Below the pieces are notes generated by a model. The model did no database searches. It was not told where the DNA came from and worked only from the letters and a program-made list of their open reading frames with translations. The translations under genes were made by a program, and so were the position numbers. Source: Dehalococcoidia bacterium (GTDB taxonomy: Bacteria; Chloroflexota; Dehalococcoidia; Lucifugimonadales; UBA1123). Taken from it: DNA of 64,000 bases. Positions 31,151 through 39,962 of the stretch are shown in pieces. Position 1 is the stretch's first letter, and each line of letters begins with the position of its first letter. The DNA is taken from the NCBI GenBank assembly GCA_021295915.1, contig JAGWBK010000017.1:1-64000 (forward strand). The letters run 5' to 3'.

Positions 31151-33610
31151 CTATACCCCCACCAGCACAGGCTCGCCCTCCTCGACCTTCTCGAAAGACA
31201 GTCCACCATCTTCAGCCACGTCCGCTCGGATGTGGTCTCCTGACACAAACTCGCCTCCGAGAATCAGCCTCGACAGTGGGTTCTCTATCGACCTCTGCAC
31301 CACGCGCCTGAGAGGTCTCGCGCCGTAGGTGCGATCGAACCCCTCGCGAGCCAGCCAGTCACGCGCCTCGTCGCTCAGGTCGATCGTGACGCCGTGCTCG
31401 GCCAGCCGGCCTGAGACCTCGGCGAAGATGATATCGACGATCTGCCTCGTCTCCTCTTCGGAGAGCGGGTCGAACACGATGGTTTCGTCGATGCGGTTCA
31501 GGAACTCCGGCCTGAACACGCGCTTCAGAGCCTCGTCGACCGCCGCCCTCCGCTTGGCCGAGTCTGTCTCTCCATTCGCGCCCCGTAGGAAGCCTACAGC
31601 CTCTCTGATCTCGACACCCGTGCCCAGGTTGCTCGTCATGATGACCAGCGTGTTGCGGAAGTCCACCGTATGCCCCTGTCCGTCCGTCAGCCTGCCGTCT
31701 TCGAGTATCTGCAGCAGTATGTTGAATACGTCCGGGTGCGCCTTTTCGATCTCGTCGAACAGGATGACCCTGAACGGACGCCTGCGCACTGCCTCCGTAA
31801 GCTGTCCGCCCTGGTCGAACCCGACGTATCCCGGAGGCGCGCCGACCAGCCTGGACACCGTGTGTTTCTCCATGTACTCGGACATGTCCACGCGCACCAT
31901 GTTCTGCTCGTCGTCGAACAGGAACTCCGCCAGTGCACGGGCCAGCTCGGTCTTGCCGACCCCAGTCGGGCCGAGGAAGATGAAGCTGCCGATTGGACGC
32001 TTCGGGTCCTTCAGTCCGGCCCTCGCCCGTCGGATGGCGTCCGAGACTGCGGTGATCGCGGCGTCCTGCCCGATGACCCGATGATGTATCCGCTCCTCCA
32101 TGTGGAGCAGCTTCTCGGCCTCCGTCTCCAACAATCGGTCGACAGGAATGCCGGTCCAAGTCGCGATGAGTGTTCCGACCATCTCTGCAGTCACGACCAT
32201 CGCGCTCTCAGAGTTCCCAATTCCAAATTCACTATTCACCATTCCGAGTTCTTCCTGCAGCCGCAGCCTCTCTGACTTGTGCACTGCGGCTTCCTCGTAG
32301 TCGGCGCGCTGCGACGCTGCCAGCTCTTCGTGTTCCAGCCGCTGGATCTGCGCCTCCAGTTCCACGATGTCTGAGGGCTTGGATTGCGAGTCGATGCGTA
32401 GCTTGGACGCCGCCTCGTCGATCAGGTCCACCGCCTTGTCAGGCAGCAGCCGGTCGGAGATGTACCGCTGGCTCAGCCTCACAGCCGCCTCGATTGCGTC
32501 GTCTTCGACCTTCACCTTGTGGTGTGCCTCGTACCTGGGCCGCAGTCCCTTCAGCATCTCGATGGCGACCTCGGGGTCGGGCTCTTCGACGAGCACTGGC
32601 TGGAAGCGACGCTCCAGCGCAGCGTCCCTCTCGATGTAACGGCGGTATTCGTCCTCAGTCGTGGCCCCTACCGTCTGCAGCTCGCCACGCGAGAGAGCAG
32701 GCTTCATCATGTTTGATGCGTCGATCGAGCCTTCGCCTGCTCCCGCTCCAACTACGGTGTGCAGCTCGTCGATGAACAGGATGATCTCGCCCTCGGCCTC
32801 CCGGATCTCGTCCATGACAGCCTTCAGGCGCTCCTCGAACTCGCCCCTGAACTTGGCGCCGGCAACAAGTGCGCCCATGTCGAGCGCGAGCACGCGACGG
32901 TCTCTCAGCTCCTCCGGCGCGTTGCCGGAAACGATGCACTGCGCCAGGCCCTCGGCAATTGCCGTCTTGCCGACTCCAGCCCCGCCGATGAGCACCGGGT
33001 TGTTCTTGGTGCGCCGGATGAGCGTCTGCATCACGCGTGCCACCTCGGCCTCGCGTCCGATGACCGGGTCGAGCTGACCGGTCGATGCCAGTTCGGTCAG
33101 GTCTATGCTGAACCTGTCGAGAGACCGGTAACGACTCTCAGCCCTCTGGTCTGTCACGCGGTGACTCCCACGCACCTTGTGGAGCGCCTTGTACACCCTC
33201 TCGGTGTCCACTCCGTACTGCTTGAGAATCTGGGCCAGCGGACCCTGCTGCTCCTGCGTGAGAGAGACGAGTAGGTGCTCCGCGCTGATGAAGTCGTCTC
33301 CGAGCCGGTCGGCCTCGGCCTTGGCGCGACTTAGCGTCGCCTCCGCGCGGGGAGTCATGAATATCTGTGTCGCCGGCTGCACCGACCTCGGCACACCGTC
33401 CATAACGCTGTGCAGGTTCGCACGAATTGCGTCCGTCGGTGCCTCGAGCTCCGCGAGAAGCTCCTGCGCGATGCCGTCCTTCTGCTCCAGCAGCGCCATC
33501 AGAATGTGCTCCGCGTCCCACTGCTGGTGACGATACCTGCGCACGACCTCCTGCGACTCCCGCAGCACCTCCTGCGCCTGCTCCGTGAAGTTGTCTGGTC
33601 GTAGTACCAT
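31151..33610 (-). CDS. ClpC-like AAA+ unfoldase
   Basis: The start at 33610 ([16 protein letters not shown]) follows AGAGGT; 14 further codons are open upstream. The 819 residues comprise a double Clp_N repeat, AAA1 ([26 protein letters not shown]), a short coiled middle domain, and AAA2 ([27 protein letters not shown]). The short middle domain and the loop [12 protein letters not shown], in the place of the ClpP-docking VGF loop, point to a ClpC partner of ClpP and not to the disaggregase ClpB. A short repeat is inserted in frame at about residues 452-466 ([14 protein letters not shown]), just before the AAA1-AAA2 linker. No clpP, ctsR or mcsAB lies nearby. Confidence 0.9.
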   Translation of the reverse strand: MVLRPDNFTEQAQEVLRESQEVVRRYRHQQWDAEHILMALLEQKDGIAQELLAELEAPTDAIRANLHSVMDGVPRSVQPATQIFMTPRAEATLSRAKAEADRLGDDFISAEHLLVSLTQEQQGPLAQILKQYGVDTERVYKALHKVRGSHRVTDQRAESRYRSLDRFSIDLTELASTGQLDPVIGREAEVARVMQTLIRRTKNNPVLIGGAGVGKTAIAEGLAQCIVSGNAPEELRDRRVLALDMGALVAGAKFRGEFEERLKAVMDEIREAEGEIILFIDELHTVVGAGAGEGSIDASNMMKPALSRGELQTVGATTEDEYRRYIERDAALERRFQPVLVEEPDPEVAIEMLKGLRPRYEAHHKVKVEDDAIEAAVRLSQRYISDRLLPDKAVDLIDEAASKLRIDSQSKPSDIVELEAQIQRLEHEELAASQRADYEEAAVHKSERLRLQEELGMVNSEFGIGNSESAMVVTAEMVGTLIATWTGIPVDRLLETEAEKLLHMEERIHHRVIGQDAAITAVSDAIRRARAGLKDPKRPIGSFIFLGPTGVGKTELARALAEFLFDDEQNMVRVDMSEYMEKHTVSRLVGAPPGYVGFDQGGQLTEAVRRRPFRVILFDEIEKAHPDVFNILLQILEDGRLTDGQGHTVDFRNTLVIMTSNLGTGVEIREAVGFLRGANGETDSAKRRAAVDEALKRVFRPEFLNRIDETIVFDPLSEEETRQIVDIIFAEVSGRLAEHGVTIDLSDEARDWLAREGFDRTYGARPLRRVVQRSIENPLSRLILGGEFVSGDHIRADVAEDGGLSFEKVEEGEPVLVGV
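32211..32250. repeat. Family E repeat inside the ClpC-like gene
   Basis: On the gene strand, GAATGGTGAATAGTGAATTT and GGAATTGGGAACTC are translated as [12 protein letters not shown]. The wording is repetitive and unlike the surrounding Clp sequence. A similar GAATAGTGAATTAATAAG stretch lies at 35134-35152. Confidence 0.75.
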
Positions 33611-33873
33611 GTCCACTACCTCTGTGTTCACGCCCTGAGCCAAAGGCATCAAGGCATAAGTTTCCGTGTCTTTATTGTAGCAATATACTTGATACAGAAC
33701 AACTCAATTATGGTGCAGTTCTACCGTATCTTCTGAATCCCCCCTCGGCCACCAGCTCAACAGGCATCACGCCCACACGGACCTCGCGCTCCAGTGGGCG
33801 TGTGTTTGACATGGGTTATTGGGCTCTGTGACCGGTGCTGGGAGTTTGGCAATAGATAGTGACCCCGACGGGG

Positions 33874-35118
33874 TCAGAACGGGTAGGTGCGAAAGTTGGT
33901 TGGCTGTTGGACGTTCCAGTAGTAAGGGCTGCTGCGGTCGTCCTCTGGATAGTAGACGGGGCCGTCGTGCAGCTTGCACTTTGGGTGTCCGCAGTTAACC
34001 AGCCTGAATGAGGTCGGGATGCTTGGAGTAGGAGACCACCTCTCGTGCTCTTCCCGGGATGGTGGTGGGCCGAGGTCTTCTTCCTCTTTGGCCGCGGCAG
34101 ATTCTGCCTCTTCCTTTGCTTTGGCTTTCGCCCTGGCCTTGGCCTGCTGGGCCTGCTGCTCTGCTTCTGCTTTCTCCCGGCGTTCGCGTTCGGCTTTGAT
34201 CTACTTTCGGCGTTCGATCTTGGTGTCGATCATCGCGTTGAATTCGCCGAGTTCCCTGGCGACGATTGCCTCGTACTCCTCAGGGTCGAGGGAGTTCTTC
34301 CACTCGTAGAACCACTTCTCGGAGTTCTCCCATGCCTGATCGTAGGCGGAGAGATCGCGTTCATAGGGTGGGTTGTCTGGATCGGGGTCCTGTTTGGCGA
34401 GTTCGGCCTTTATGCGATCGTCTTCTTCGAGGATTGGTGTGATTAGTTCGATGAAGGCTGACCAGTCGGTGTCGTCTTCTGTGGGGGTGTCTGAACTCTG
34501 ATTCGTCTGATTAGGGGATTTCTGTGATTTTGTTGGTTGGGGGCTGCGTGTAGGGGCAGGTTTGAAACCTGCCCCTACGGCTGGTTGGTGTTCCTGGTTT
34601 TCTCCCCCGTATCGGGTACGGGGCAGGCTCTCACCCCAGCCCTCTCCCGCTGGGAGAGGGGGCCCTTGCTCTGAGGAGTGGGTGGTCGTGTTTGCGTGTT
34701 TGCCGAAGCCTCTTTCGAGGAGTTCTCTGGCTGCTGAGAGCCTGTGGTGGGGCTTGAATGCCTTGAGTTGGCCTTCCATGACGTTGATCAGGAAGCGGCA
34801 GACTGTGCGTCCGTCGTCGGTGGACTCTTGGATCTTCTTTGCTAGGGCGAGGTCGAACTCTGAGTTGTCTGAGGAGCTAGAGTCTGTGCTGTGTCGGGAT
34901 GGCTCGCGTGGGTTGTCGAGGATGAAGGCTATGCCCTCGTTGCGTTGTGCCAGGGCGGGTCCTCGGCAGTTGCAGCCGTACTTCGTGAGGAGCCGGGTAG
35001 CCTGGAGCCTGTGGCACATCATGAAGTCGTCGAGCTCATCGGTCATGACTTCTGTGAGGAAGTCGATGATGAGGTCGCCGTTGTCGGTTTTGGCCTGGAT
35101 TCTTTGGGATAGGTCCAT
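33874..35118 (-). pseudogene. Unidentified gene split by an in-frame amber codon
   Basis: A 305-residue frame (35118 to 34204) stops at TAG 34201-34203, but the same frame continues for 108 more codons to a TGA at 33874. The continuation is clearly protein-like: a charged coiled segment (KAEREREKAEAEQQ in outline), then FRLVNCGHPKCKLHDGPVYY, a possible zinc-binding end. The N-terminal half holds two similar units (IQAKTDNGDLIIDFL... and IQESTDDGRTVCRFL...), each followed by an RL-x-A-x-x-LL motif. The family is unknown to me. Residues about 145-205 consist of four different repeat elements inserted in frame. Either a nonsense mutation or readthrough explains the TAG. Confidence 0.65.
34497..34690. 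repeat. Cluster of four inserted repeats in the amber-interrupted gene
   Basis: In plus-strand order: a unit with GTCTGATTAGGGGATTTCTG (also at 35257), a family D palindrome (GGGGCAGGTTTGAAACCTGC), a family C variant (CCCGTATCGGGTACGGGGCAGG in part) and a family A repeat (CTCTCCCGCTGGGAGAG). All are translated in the gene on the minus strand without breaking the frame. Confidence 0.82.
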
Positions 35119-35464
35119 GTGAATGGGGAATCTTCGAATAGTGAATTAATAAGAGAACATATGTACTGTTGACGATGATAGCGAGTGGAATGGAGGGCGT
35201 CAAGGGGACTGTCTGACCCCATATCGGAGTACGGTGTGACGGTACTGTGTTTCGTCTGATTAGGGGATTTCTCTGATTTAGGAGGAGGCAGTGATAGGTG
35301 GAGGGTGCTGCTCAGTGGGTCGGGCTGTACGTGATGCCTTCGCTTAGCATCGTGGGATGGTGTTTCTATGTCCTGCCTTATAGCCAAACCACGTCCCACG
35401 ATATACGATTGCTCCAACCATCGGGCCGCGCTCAAGACGGGCCGACAGGGAAGGAGACCCCACT
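35119..35464. other. Intergenic gap between divergent genes
   Basis: This 346-base gap separates the amber-interrupted gene from the gamma-glutamyltransferase gene. It holds a GAATAGTGAATTAATAAG family E-like stretch and a second copy of the GTCTGATTAGGGGATTTCT unit (35257-35280). A 130-codon minus-strand frame here reads partly through the repeat and overlaps the next gene in another frame, so I do not call it. Promoters of both flanking genes should lie here. Confidence 0.6.
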
Positions 35465-37264
35465 ATGGCGACTTTCACAACCAGGCCCGTAATCATGGGA
35501 AACCGTGGCGTGGTGACGGCGGGACACTATCTCGTCGCATCGGCCGGACTGCGGATGCTGATGAACGGCGGCAACGCCATCGACGCTGCTGCTGCTATGG
35601 GCATCTGTGAGACTCTGCTCGAGCCACAGAGCTGCGGCATTGGAGGCGAGGTCCCCACCCTCATCTACTCTGCCAGGGAGGGCAAGACCTACGCCATCTC
35701 CGGCATGGGGTGGTCTCCCAAGGCATTCACCATCGACTGGTGCCGCGATAACGGCATCGACCTCATCCCCGGCGACGGCTACCTGCCTGCCACAGTCCCG
35801 GCTCCCGTCGACACCTGGGCGACTGCTGTTGCCCGCTTCGGCACAATGAGCTTCTCCGAGATTCTCCAGCCGACCATCGAGTTCGCCGAGCACGGCTTCC
35901 CCGTTTACGAGACCATGAGCAACCGCATCGGCCTGAGCGAGGACAAGTTCAATGACCTCTACCCGACCACGGGCGAGATCTATCTGAACAATGGGAAAGC
36001 GCGGAATACAGGAGAGATTCAGCGCAACCCCGACTTCGGCGCGATGCTCAGGATCATGTGCCGCGCAGAGGACGAGGCCAAGGGCCGGGGCAGGGTGGCC
36101 GGCATCGAGGCCGCCCGCGACGCTTTCTACAAGGGCGAAATTGCCGAGAAGATTATCAGGTTCATGGAAGACAACCCGGTCGAGGACGCCAGCGGCGAGG
36201 AGCACAAGGGTCTGCTCTCCTACGAGGACATGGCCGAGTGGCACGCTGACGTCGAGGAGCCTCTCTCCATCGAATACAATGGACTCGACGTGCACAAGTG
36301 CTCGTCGTGGACTCAGGGACCCGTCTTCCTGCAGCAGCTCGCCATCCTGCGTGAGCTTGACGTCAAGGGCTACGGACACAACTCACCTGAGTACCTGCAC
36401 GCATGGGTCGAGTCGGCCAAGATGGCCTTCGCCGACCGCGAGGCTTACTATGGCGATCCTAAGATAGACGACGTCCCGTTCGACCTTCTGTTGTCAGGCG
36501 AGTACGGTAACATGAGGGCTGGGCAGATTGGCGAAGTCGCCTCTCTCGAGCTTCGCCCCGGCGATCTCGGCGGCGGAGTCCCCGAGTACACCTCGATCAG
36601 CGTGGTAGACGACAACCGCCGCGCTCTCGGTGTAGCAGCGAGGGAGATCAAGGACCTCGGATTCGGTCACGCTCACATCGGCGACACGACACACCTGGAC
36701 GCCATGGACGCCGAGGGCAACATGGTCGCCGCGACTCCAAGCGGCGGCTGGCTCGGCTCATCCCCGATAGTAAAGGGACTGGGATTCCCGATGGGCACCC
36801 GTGGGCAGATGTTCTACCTGAACTCCGAGCGTCCCAACGCGCTGGAGCCGCGCAAGCGCCCGCGCGCGACACTCACTCCGACTATAGCTACGAAGGACGG
36901 AGGCCCGTTCATGGCCTTCGGCACACCGGGAGGCGACTCCCAGGAGCAGTGGACAATCCAGTTCTTCCTGAACCATGTCGAGTTCGGCATGGACCTCCAG
37001 GAGGCTCTCGACGCGCCGACAGTCCACACAACGCACTTCCCGTCGTCGTTCTACCCGCGCCACGCCTTCCCCGGACGCGTCGTCGCCGAGTCGCGCCTGC
37101 CAGAGAAGACGCTCAACGAGCTCCGAAAGCGAGGCCACGACATCGAGATGACCGGCGACTGGGCCAACGGGAAGGTCCTCGGCATCCGCTACCACTCCGA
37201 CACCGGCACCATAGCCGGCGCCGCCTCCGCCAAAAACAACATAGGTTACGCCATGGGCTGGTAG
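35465..37264 (+). CDS. Gamma-glutamyltransferase family Ntn-hydrolase
   Basis: The ATG follows AAGGAGA. The 599-residue proenzyme has the GGT blocks GGNAIDAAAAMGICETLLEP and SCGIGGE near the N-terminus, and the autocleavage/catalytic site GDTTHLDAMDAEGN, where Thr408 would become the N-terminal nucleophile of the small subunit after self-processing. The final part (PRATLTPTIATKDG, AFGTPGGDSQEQ) matches the small subunit. There is no signal peptide, so this is a cytoplasmic GGT-like amidohydrolase, as in the YwrD/cephalosporin acylase-like branch, and not the periplasmic glutathione enzyme. The substrate is open. It is monocistronic. Confidence 0.92.
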   Translation: MATFTTRPVIMGNRGVVTAGHYLVASAGLRMLMNGGNAIDAAAAMGICETLLEPQSCGIGGEVPTLIYSAREGKTYAISGMGWSPKAFTIDWCRDNGIDLIPGDGYLPATVPAPVDTWATAVARFGTMSFSEILQPTIEFAEHGFPVYETMSNRIGLSEDKFNDLYPTTGEIYLNNGKARNTGEIQRNPDFGAMLRIMCRAEDEAKGRGRVAGIEAARDAFYKGEIAEKIIRFMEDNPVEDASGEEHKGLLSYEDMAEWHADVEEPLSIEYNGLDVHKCSSWTQGPVFLQQLAILRELDVKGYGHNSPEYLHAWVESAKMAFADREAYYGDPKIDDVPFDLLLSGEYGNMRAGQIGEVASLELRPGDLGGGVPEYTSISVVDDNRRALGVAAREIKDLGFGHAHIGDTTHLDAMDAEGNMVAATPSGGWLGSSPIVKGLGFPMGTRGQMFYLNSERPNALEPRKRPRATLTPTIATKDGGPFMAFGTPGGDSQEQWTIQFFLNHVEFGMDLQEALDAPTVHTTHFPSSFYPRHAFPGRVVAESRLPEKTLNELRKRGHDIEMTGDWANGKVLGIRYHSDTGTIAGAASAKNNIGYAMGW

Positions 37265-37293
37265 TGGGGTACGACTGCCACTCGACAGAATGC

Positions 37294-37324
37294 GGTATGA
37301 TTAGATGTACATGTAATTCATACC
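37294..37324. promoter_or_regulatory. Operator-like palindrome upstream of the AbrB/PIN operon
   Basis: GGTATGATTAGATGT and ACATGTAATTCATACC form a 31-base inverted repeat centred on ATGTACAT, with one mismatch and one extra base. It ends nine bases before the start codon of the AbrB-type antitoxin gene. Binding there would block initiation, so autoregulation by the antitoxin is likely. Confidence 0.65.
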
Positions 37325-37333
37325 GGAGCAATC

Positions 37334-37561
37334 ATGAAAATATCAGAACGAGGCCAGATAACTATTCCTAAGCACCTCAGAGAGCGCTACGGGATGACCA
37401 ATAACGTCGAAGTCGAAATCACCCCAACCGAGAAGGGCCTACTCATTCAAAAGAGTACGGCAGCGGAGCACCCGGTTGACCGCATCGTAGGGATTCTTGA
37501 TGGGGTCGTCGATGATGATCTCGACATCGACGAATACATTGAGGAAATCCGCGGGAGGTGA
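37334..37561 (+). CDS. AbrB/MazE-type antitoxin
   Basis: This 75-residue swapped-hairpin AbrB protein starts with the typical MKISERGQITIPKHLRERYG and VEVEITPTEKGLLIQKS. The C-terminus is acidic (DGVVDDDLDIDEYIEEIRGR) and suited to occupying a PIN active site. GGAG stands seven bases before the ATG. Four bases overlap the PIN gene (GTGA). The dimer should bind the palindrome just upstream. Confidence 0.9.
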   Translation: MKISERGQITIPKHLRERYGMTNNVEVEITPTEKGLLIQKSTAAEHPVDRIVGILDGVVDDDLDIDEYIEEIRGR

Positions 37562-37962
37562 TAACCGCGGTCGATACAAATGTCCTGATGGACATATTTC
37601 GGTCTGGTTCACCGAACCACATTCAGTCACAGTCATGGCTTCGCGCCGCTTACGACACTGGCGCCATCATCGTGTGCGATGTTGTGTATGCGGAACTCGT
37701 CCCCTTCTTCCGTGATCGTTCTCAATTGGATGAGTCATTGCGAGCAGTTAATGCGGTTGTCTCATCTATCGACACTTCGATAGCGTATCAGGCCGGATCA
37801 CGCTGGATGCAGTATCGTAGGGCAGGTGGACCCCGAACAAGGATCATCGCCGACTTTCTTATTGGCGCACACGCGATGTCAGTCGCCGACGTGTTCCTCA
37901 CCCGAGACCGCGGCTTCTTCGCCACTTACTTTCCCGAACTGAAGGGCGCCGAAAGTCAGTGA
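37558..37962 (+). CDS. PIN-domain toxin of the AbrB module
   Basis: The GTG start at 37558 overlaps the antitoxin stop. The 134 residues contain AVDTNVLMDIF with the first active-site aspartate, VVYAELVPFF with the middle glutamate, and RIIADFLIGAHAM and FLTRDRGFF with the late aspartates. All four PIN acids appear to be present, so it should be an active Mg2+-dependent RNase. It overlaps the following metallopeptidase gene by four bases, making a three-gene coupled unit. Confidence 0.9.
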   Translation: MITAVDTNVLMDIFRSGSPNHIQSQSWLRAAYDTGAIIVCDVVYAELVPFFRDRSQLDESLRAVNAVVSSIDTSIAYQAGSRWMQYRRAGGPRTRIIADFLIGAHAMSVADVFLTRDRGFFATYFPELKGAESQ

Positions 37963-38690
37963 CTGACTTGGCCCGTGTCCAATACGGCGACACTACCATT
38001 GAGTACGTCGTTCGGAGAAGCAAGCGTCGAAAGAAGACCGTCGAGATTAGTCTGAGAGGCGACGGTGTTCGTGTTGCTGCTCCCTGGAGGACATCGGACA
38101 AGCGGCTGCGCGAGTTCGTTCTCAGCCGGGCACCCTGGATCATCGAGAGGCTGGACGAGGAGCGGGCCCGTAAGTCGAAGGCGCTTCGATTCGTCAGTGG
38201 CGAGAAGCTGCCGTACATGGGCCGTAGCGTCTCACTTGAGGTGAAGGCTGCCGATGTGCGGTCATCGAGTGTGAAGTTCGATCGTTGGCGATTTCTTGTA
38301 TCCACGCCCCGGGGATTGACAGTCGTTGAACGCCGCGAGGGAATTCATCGCGCTATAGCCGAGTGGTACAAAGCTAGGGCCTATGTGCGTATTCCCGATA
38401 GCGTCGACCAGTGGTGGGACAAGCTTGGCAAGCGAGAGAGATCACGGATACTGATTGGTGATCAGAAACGCCGCTGGGGTAGCTGCTCCATAGATGGCAC
38501 GCTCCGATTCAGCTGGCGGGTCATGATGCTGGAGCCGTCGCTGATCGAGTACGTCGTTGTTCACGAACTTGCCCACCTGACTCACCACAATCACTCTGCC
38601 AACTACTGGGCGCTGGTGAAGAAGGTGCTGCCGGACGTTCAGCAGAGGCGACAGCGCATCAGGGAAGTAGGGCTGAATATTCAAGTGTGA
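37959..38690 (+). CDS. YgjP/DUF45-type zinc metallopeptidase
   Basis: The GTG start overlaps the PIN stop (GTGA). The 243-residue protein has the basic N-terminal domain (YVVRRSKRRKKTVEISL) and GDQKRRWGSCSIDGTLRFSWRVMML. The zincin motif HELAHLTHHNHSANYW follows, with His-Glu-x-x-His and a third ligand downstream. YgjP/DUF45 proteins are SprT/WLM-related and often sit in defence or restriction-modification loci, with no fixed biochemical role. Translation coupling to a toxin-antitoxin pair is notable; it may process the antitoxin or act as a separate effector. Both ideas are inference. Confidence 0.88.
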   Translation: MTDLARVQYGDTTIEYVVRRSKRRKKTVEISLRGDGVRVAAPWRTSDKRLREFVLSRAPWIIERLDEERARKSKALRFVSGEKLPYMGRSVSLEVKAADVRSSSVKFDRWRFLVSTPRGLTVVERREGIHRAIAEWYKARAYVRIPDSVDQWWDKLGKRERSRILIGDQKRRWGSCSIDGTLRFSWRVMMLEPSLIEYVVVHELAHLTHHNHSANYWALVKKVLPDVQQRRQRIREVGLNIQV

Positions 38691-38783
38691 TCTCTCATGC
38701 CTCTATTGACTTGAGCCAGGCATTCGTCCTAGAAATAGAATACTCTTTCAGCATTAAGTCAGCAGTGGTGGGTAAAGAAGAAA

Positions 38784-39386
38784 ATGGAACAGCAGTCACC
38801 TGTCGACATCACGGGATTCGTCTCCGGCGGTGAGGTAACACTGTGCTTCGAGTACAGTGGATGTGCCGACCACCTTGCCAACACGGGTGAGTTCATTAAA
38901 GTCAACTACGAAGACGGCGGCGGCATCGTTCTCGATGGGCGCTCGTACCAGGTTGCCGAGGCCCACTCTCACAATCCCAGCGAGCACACGATTGAAGGCG
39001 AGCGTTTCCCACTGGAGATGCACCTGGTCCACAGGAGCGAGGGAGATCGAATAGCCGTGGTAGGTGTGCTGTTTCGCGAGGGCGAGGCCAATGCTGCAAT
39101 TCAGGCGATCATCGACGCCGCTCCCGGTGAAGATGGAGCAACCTTCCCAGCCTCGGGACTGGGCGCAGCCGACTTCCTGCCCGAAGGTCGGGACTACTAC
39201 TCTTACATCGGCTCGCTGACCACGCCTCCCTACACCGAGGGGGTACGCTGGCATGTGATGGCAGACGCTCTGGAGGTCTCAGCTGATCAGGTAGCGCAAC
39301 TTGCTGCTCTGACAGGCGGAGGCACCAACAGCCGTCCCCTTCAACTGCTCAACGGCCGGCAGATCACGGCTCGAGGGATGAGCTGA
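38784..39386 (+). CDS. Alpha-type carbonic anhydrase, apparently without export signal
   Basis: The 200-residue protein starts directly at the conserved QSPVDI block and contains the zinc site AEAHSHNPSEHTIEG (two His ligands, with the proton-relay-like SEHT) and the third His in PLEMHLVHRS, then VVGVLFREG and SLTTPPYTEGVRWHVM, all diagnostic of alpha-carbonic anhydrases. It catalyses CO2 hydration. Typical bacterial members are periplasmic, have a signal peptide and carry an N-terminal W-x-Y...GP-x-x-W segment. Both are missing here: upstream codons are open for some distance but contain no signal-like stretch or ATG. It may be N-terminally truncated or cytoplasmic. Confidence 0.9.
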   Translation: MEQQSPVDITGFVSGGEVTLCFEYSGCADHLANTGEFIKVNYEDGGGIVLDGRSYQVAEAHSHNPSEHTIEGERFPLEMHLVHRSEGDRIAVVGVLFREGEANAAIQAIIDAAPGEDGATFPASGLGAADFLPEGRDYYSYIGSLTTPPYTEGVRWHVMADALEVSADQVAQLAALTGGGTNSRPLQLLNGRQITARGMS

Positions 39387-39390
39387 CGGA

Positions 39391-39510
39391 CTGCTCTCCC
39401 TAAACTCGCACCTTTACCGGATTGGCGAGATCTCTGACGAGTACAAGCGCCGGTTCAGCCAGGAGTCTGTGCTCCAGGTTGTGACCGACGCTTGTGTTTC
39501 GTTCCAGTAA
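39391..39510 (+). pseudogene. Possible gene remnant
   Basis: The frame from 39391 reads LLSLNSHLYRIGEISDEYKR and on to SVLQVVTDACVSFQ before TAA. It is protein-like but has no start codon after the preceding in-frame stop. It may be the decayed end of a gene. No family is recognisable. Confidence 0.25.
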
Positions 39511-39527
39511 TCCTGTTCCAGGCGGCT

Positions 39528-39962
39528 CTACTTCCACCCCATGCTGCCGTCTTTGCGGGGGATCAGTGACACACGGTGGCCGGACTCACACCGGTATCGC
39601 TCCTCACGGATCTGCTTGCGCTTACCGCTCAGTGAGGTCTGCTCCATGTCCACGTCTTCTTCGCAGAACGGGCATGTTACGCCGAACACGATCCGGTTGC
39701 GCAGTCGACGCACCTGAACGTGCGCCAGAGTCTCGGCAAATTTCGGGAATTCGCCTATGTACCGGAACACATAGCGGGTGCTGGAACTCATCAGGTTCCT
39801 CTTGCCTATCCGGGTGGGTGGTGAATAGCTGTAATCGACGTACCCACACTGGAGACACTGCGGTTCGTCGTATCTGGAAACCAGGGACGTATCGCAGCGC
39901 GGGCACATGCTATGTCGAACTTGAGGTTTGGTGTCGGGTGAATGTGCCGACGAGATCACCAT
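39528..39962 (-). CDS. Zinc-ribbon protein of unknown function
   Basis: This 144-residue protein has two metal-binding pairs at its N-terminus (MCPRCDTS...QCLQCGYVDY) and a further CPFCEEDVD with RCESGHRVSL, giving six cysteines and a histidine. It could therefore bind two zinc ions. The middle (RYVFRYIGEFPKFAETLAHVQVRRLRNRI) is basic. Such small double-ribbon proteins may bind nucleic acid or partner proteins. A start at 39908 (MCPRCDTS) is also possible. It stands alone, and a 490-base gene-free stretch follows on its upstream side. Confidence 0.68.
   Translation of the reverse strand: MVISSAHSPDTKPQVRHSMCPRCDTSLVSRYDEPQCLQCGYVDYSYSPPTRIGKRNLMSSSTRYVFRYIGEFPKFAETLAHVQVRRLRNRIVFGVTCPFCEEDVDMEQTSLSGKRKQIREERYRCESGHRVSLIPRKDGSMGWK

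Noticed and set aside
35043-35435. A 130-codon minus-strand frame upstream of the amber-interrupted gene
   Set aside because: It overlaps that gene in another frame and its middle is repeat-derived (KSEKSPNQTKHS).
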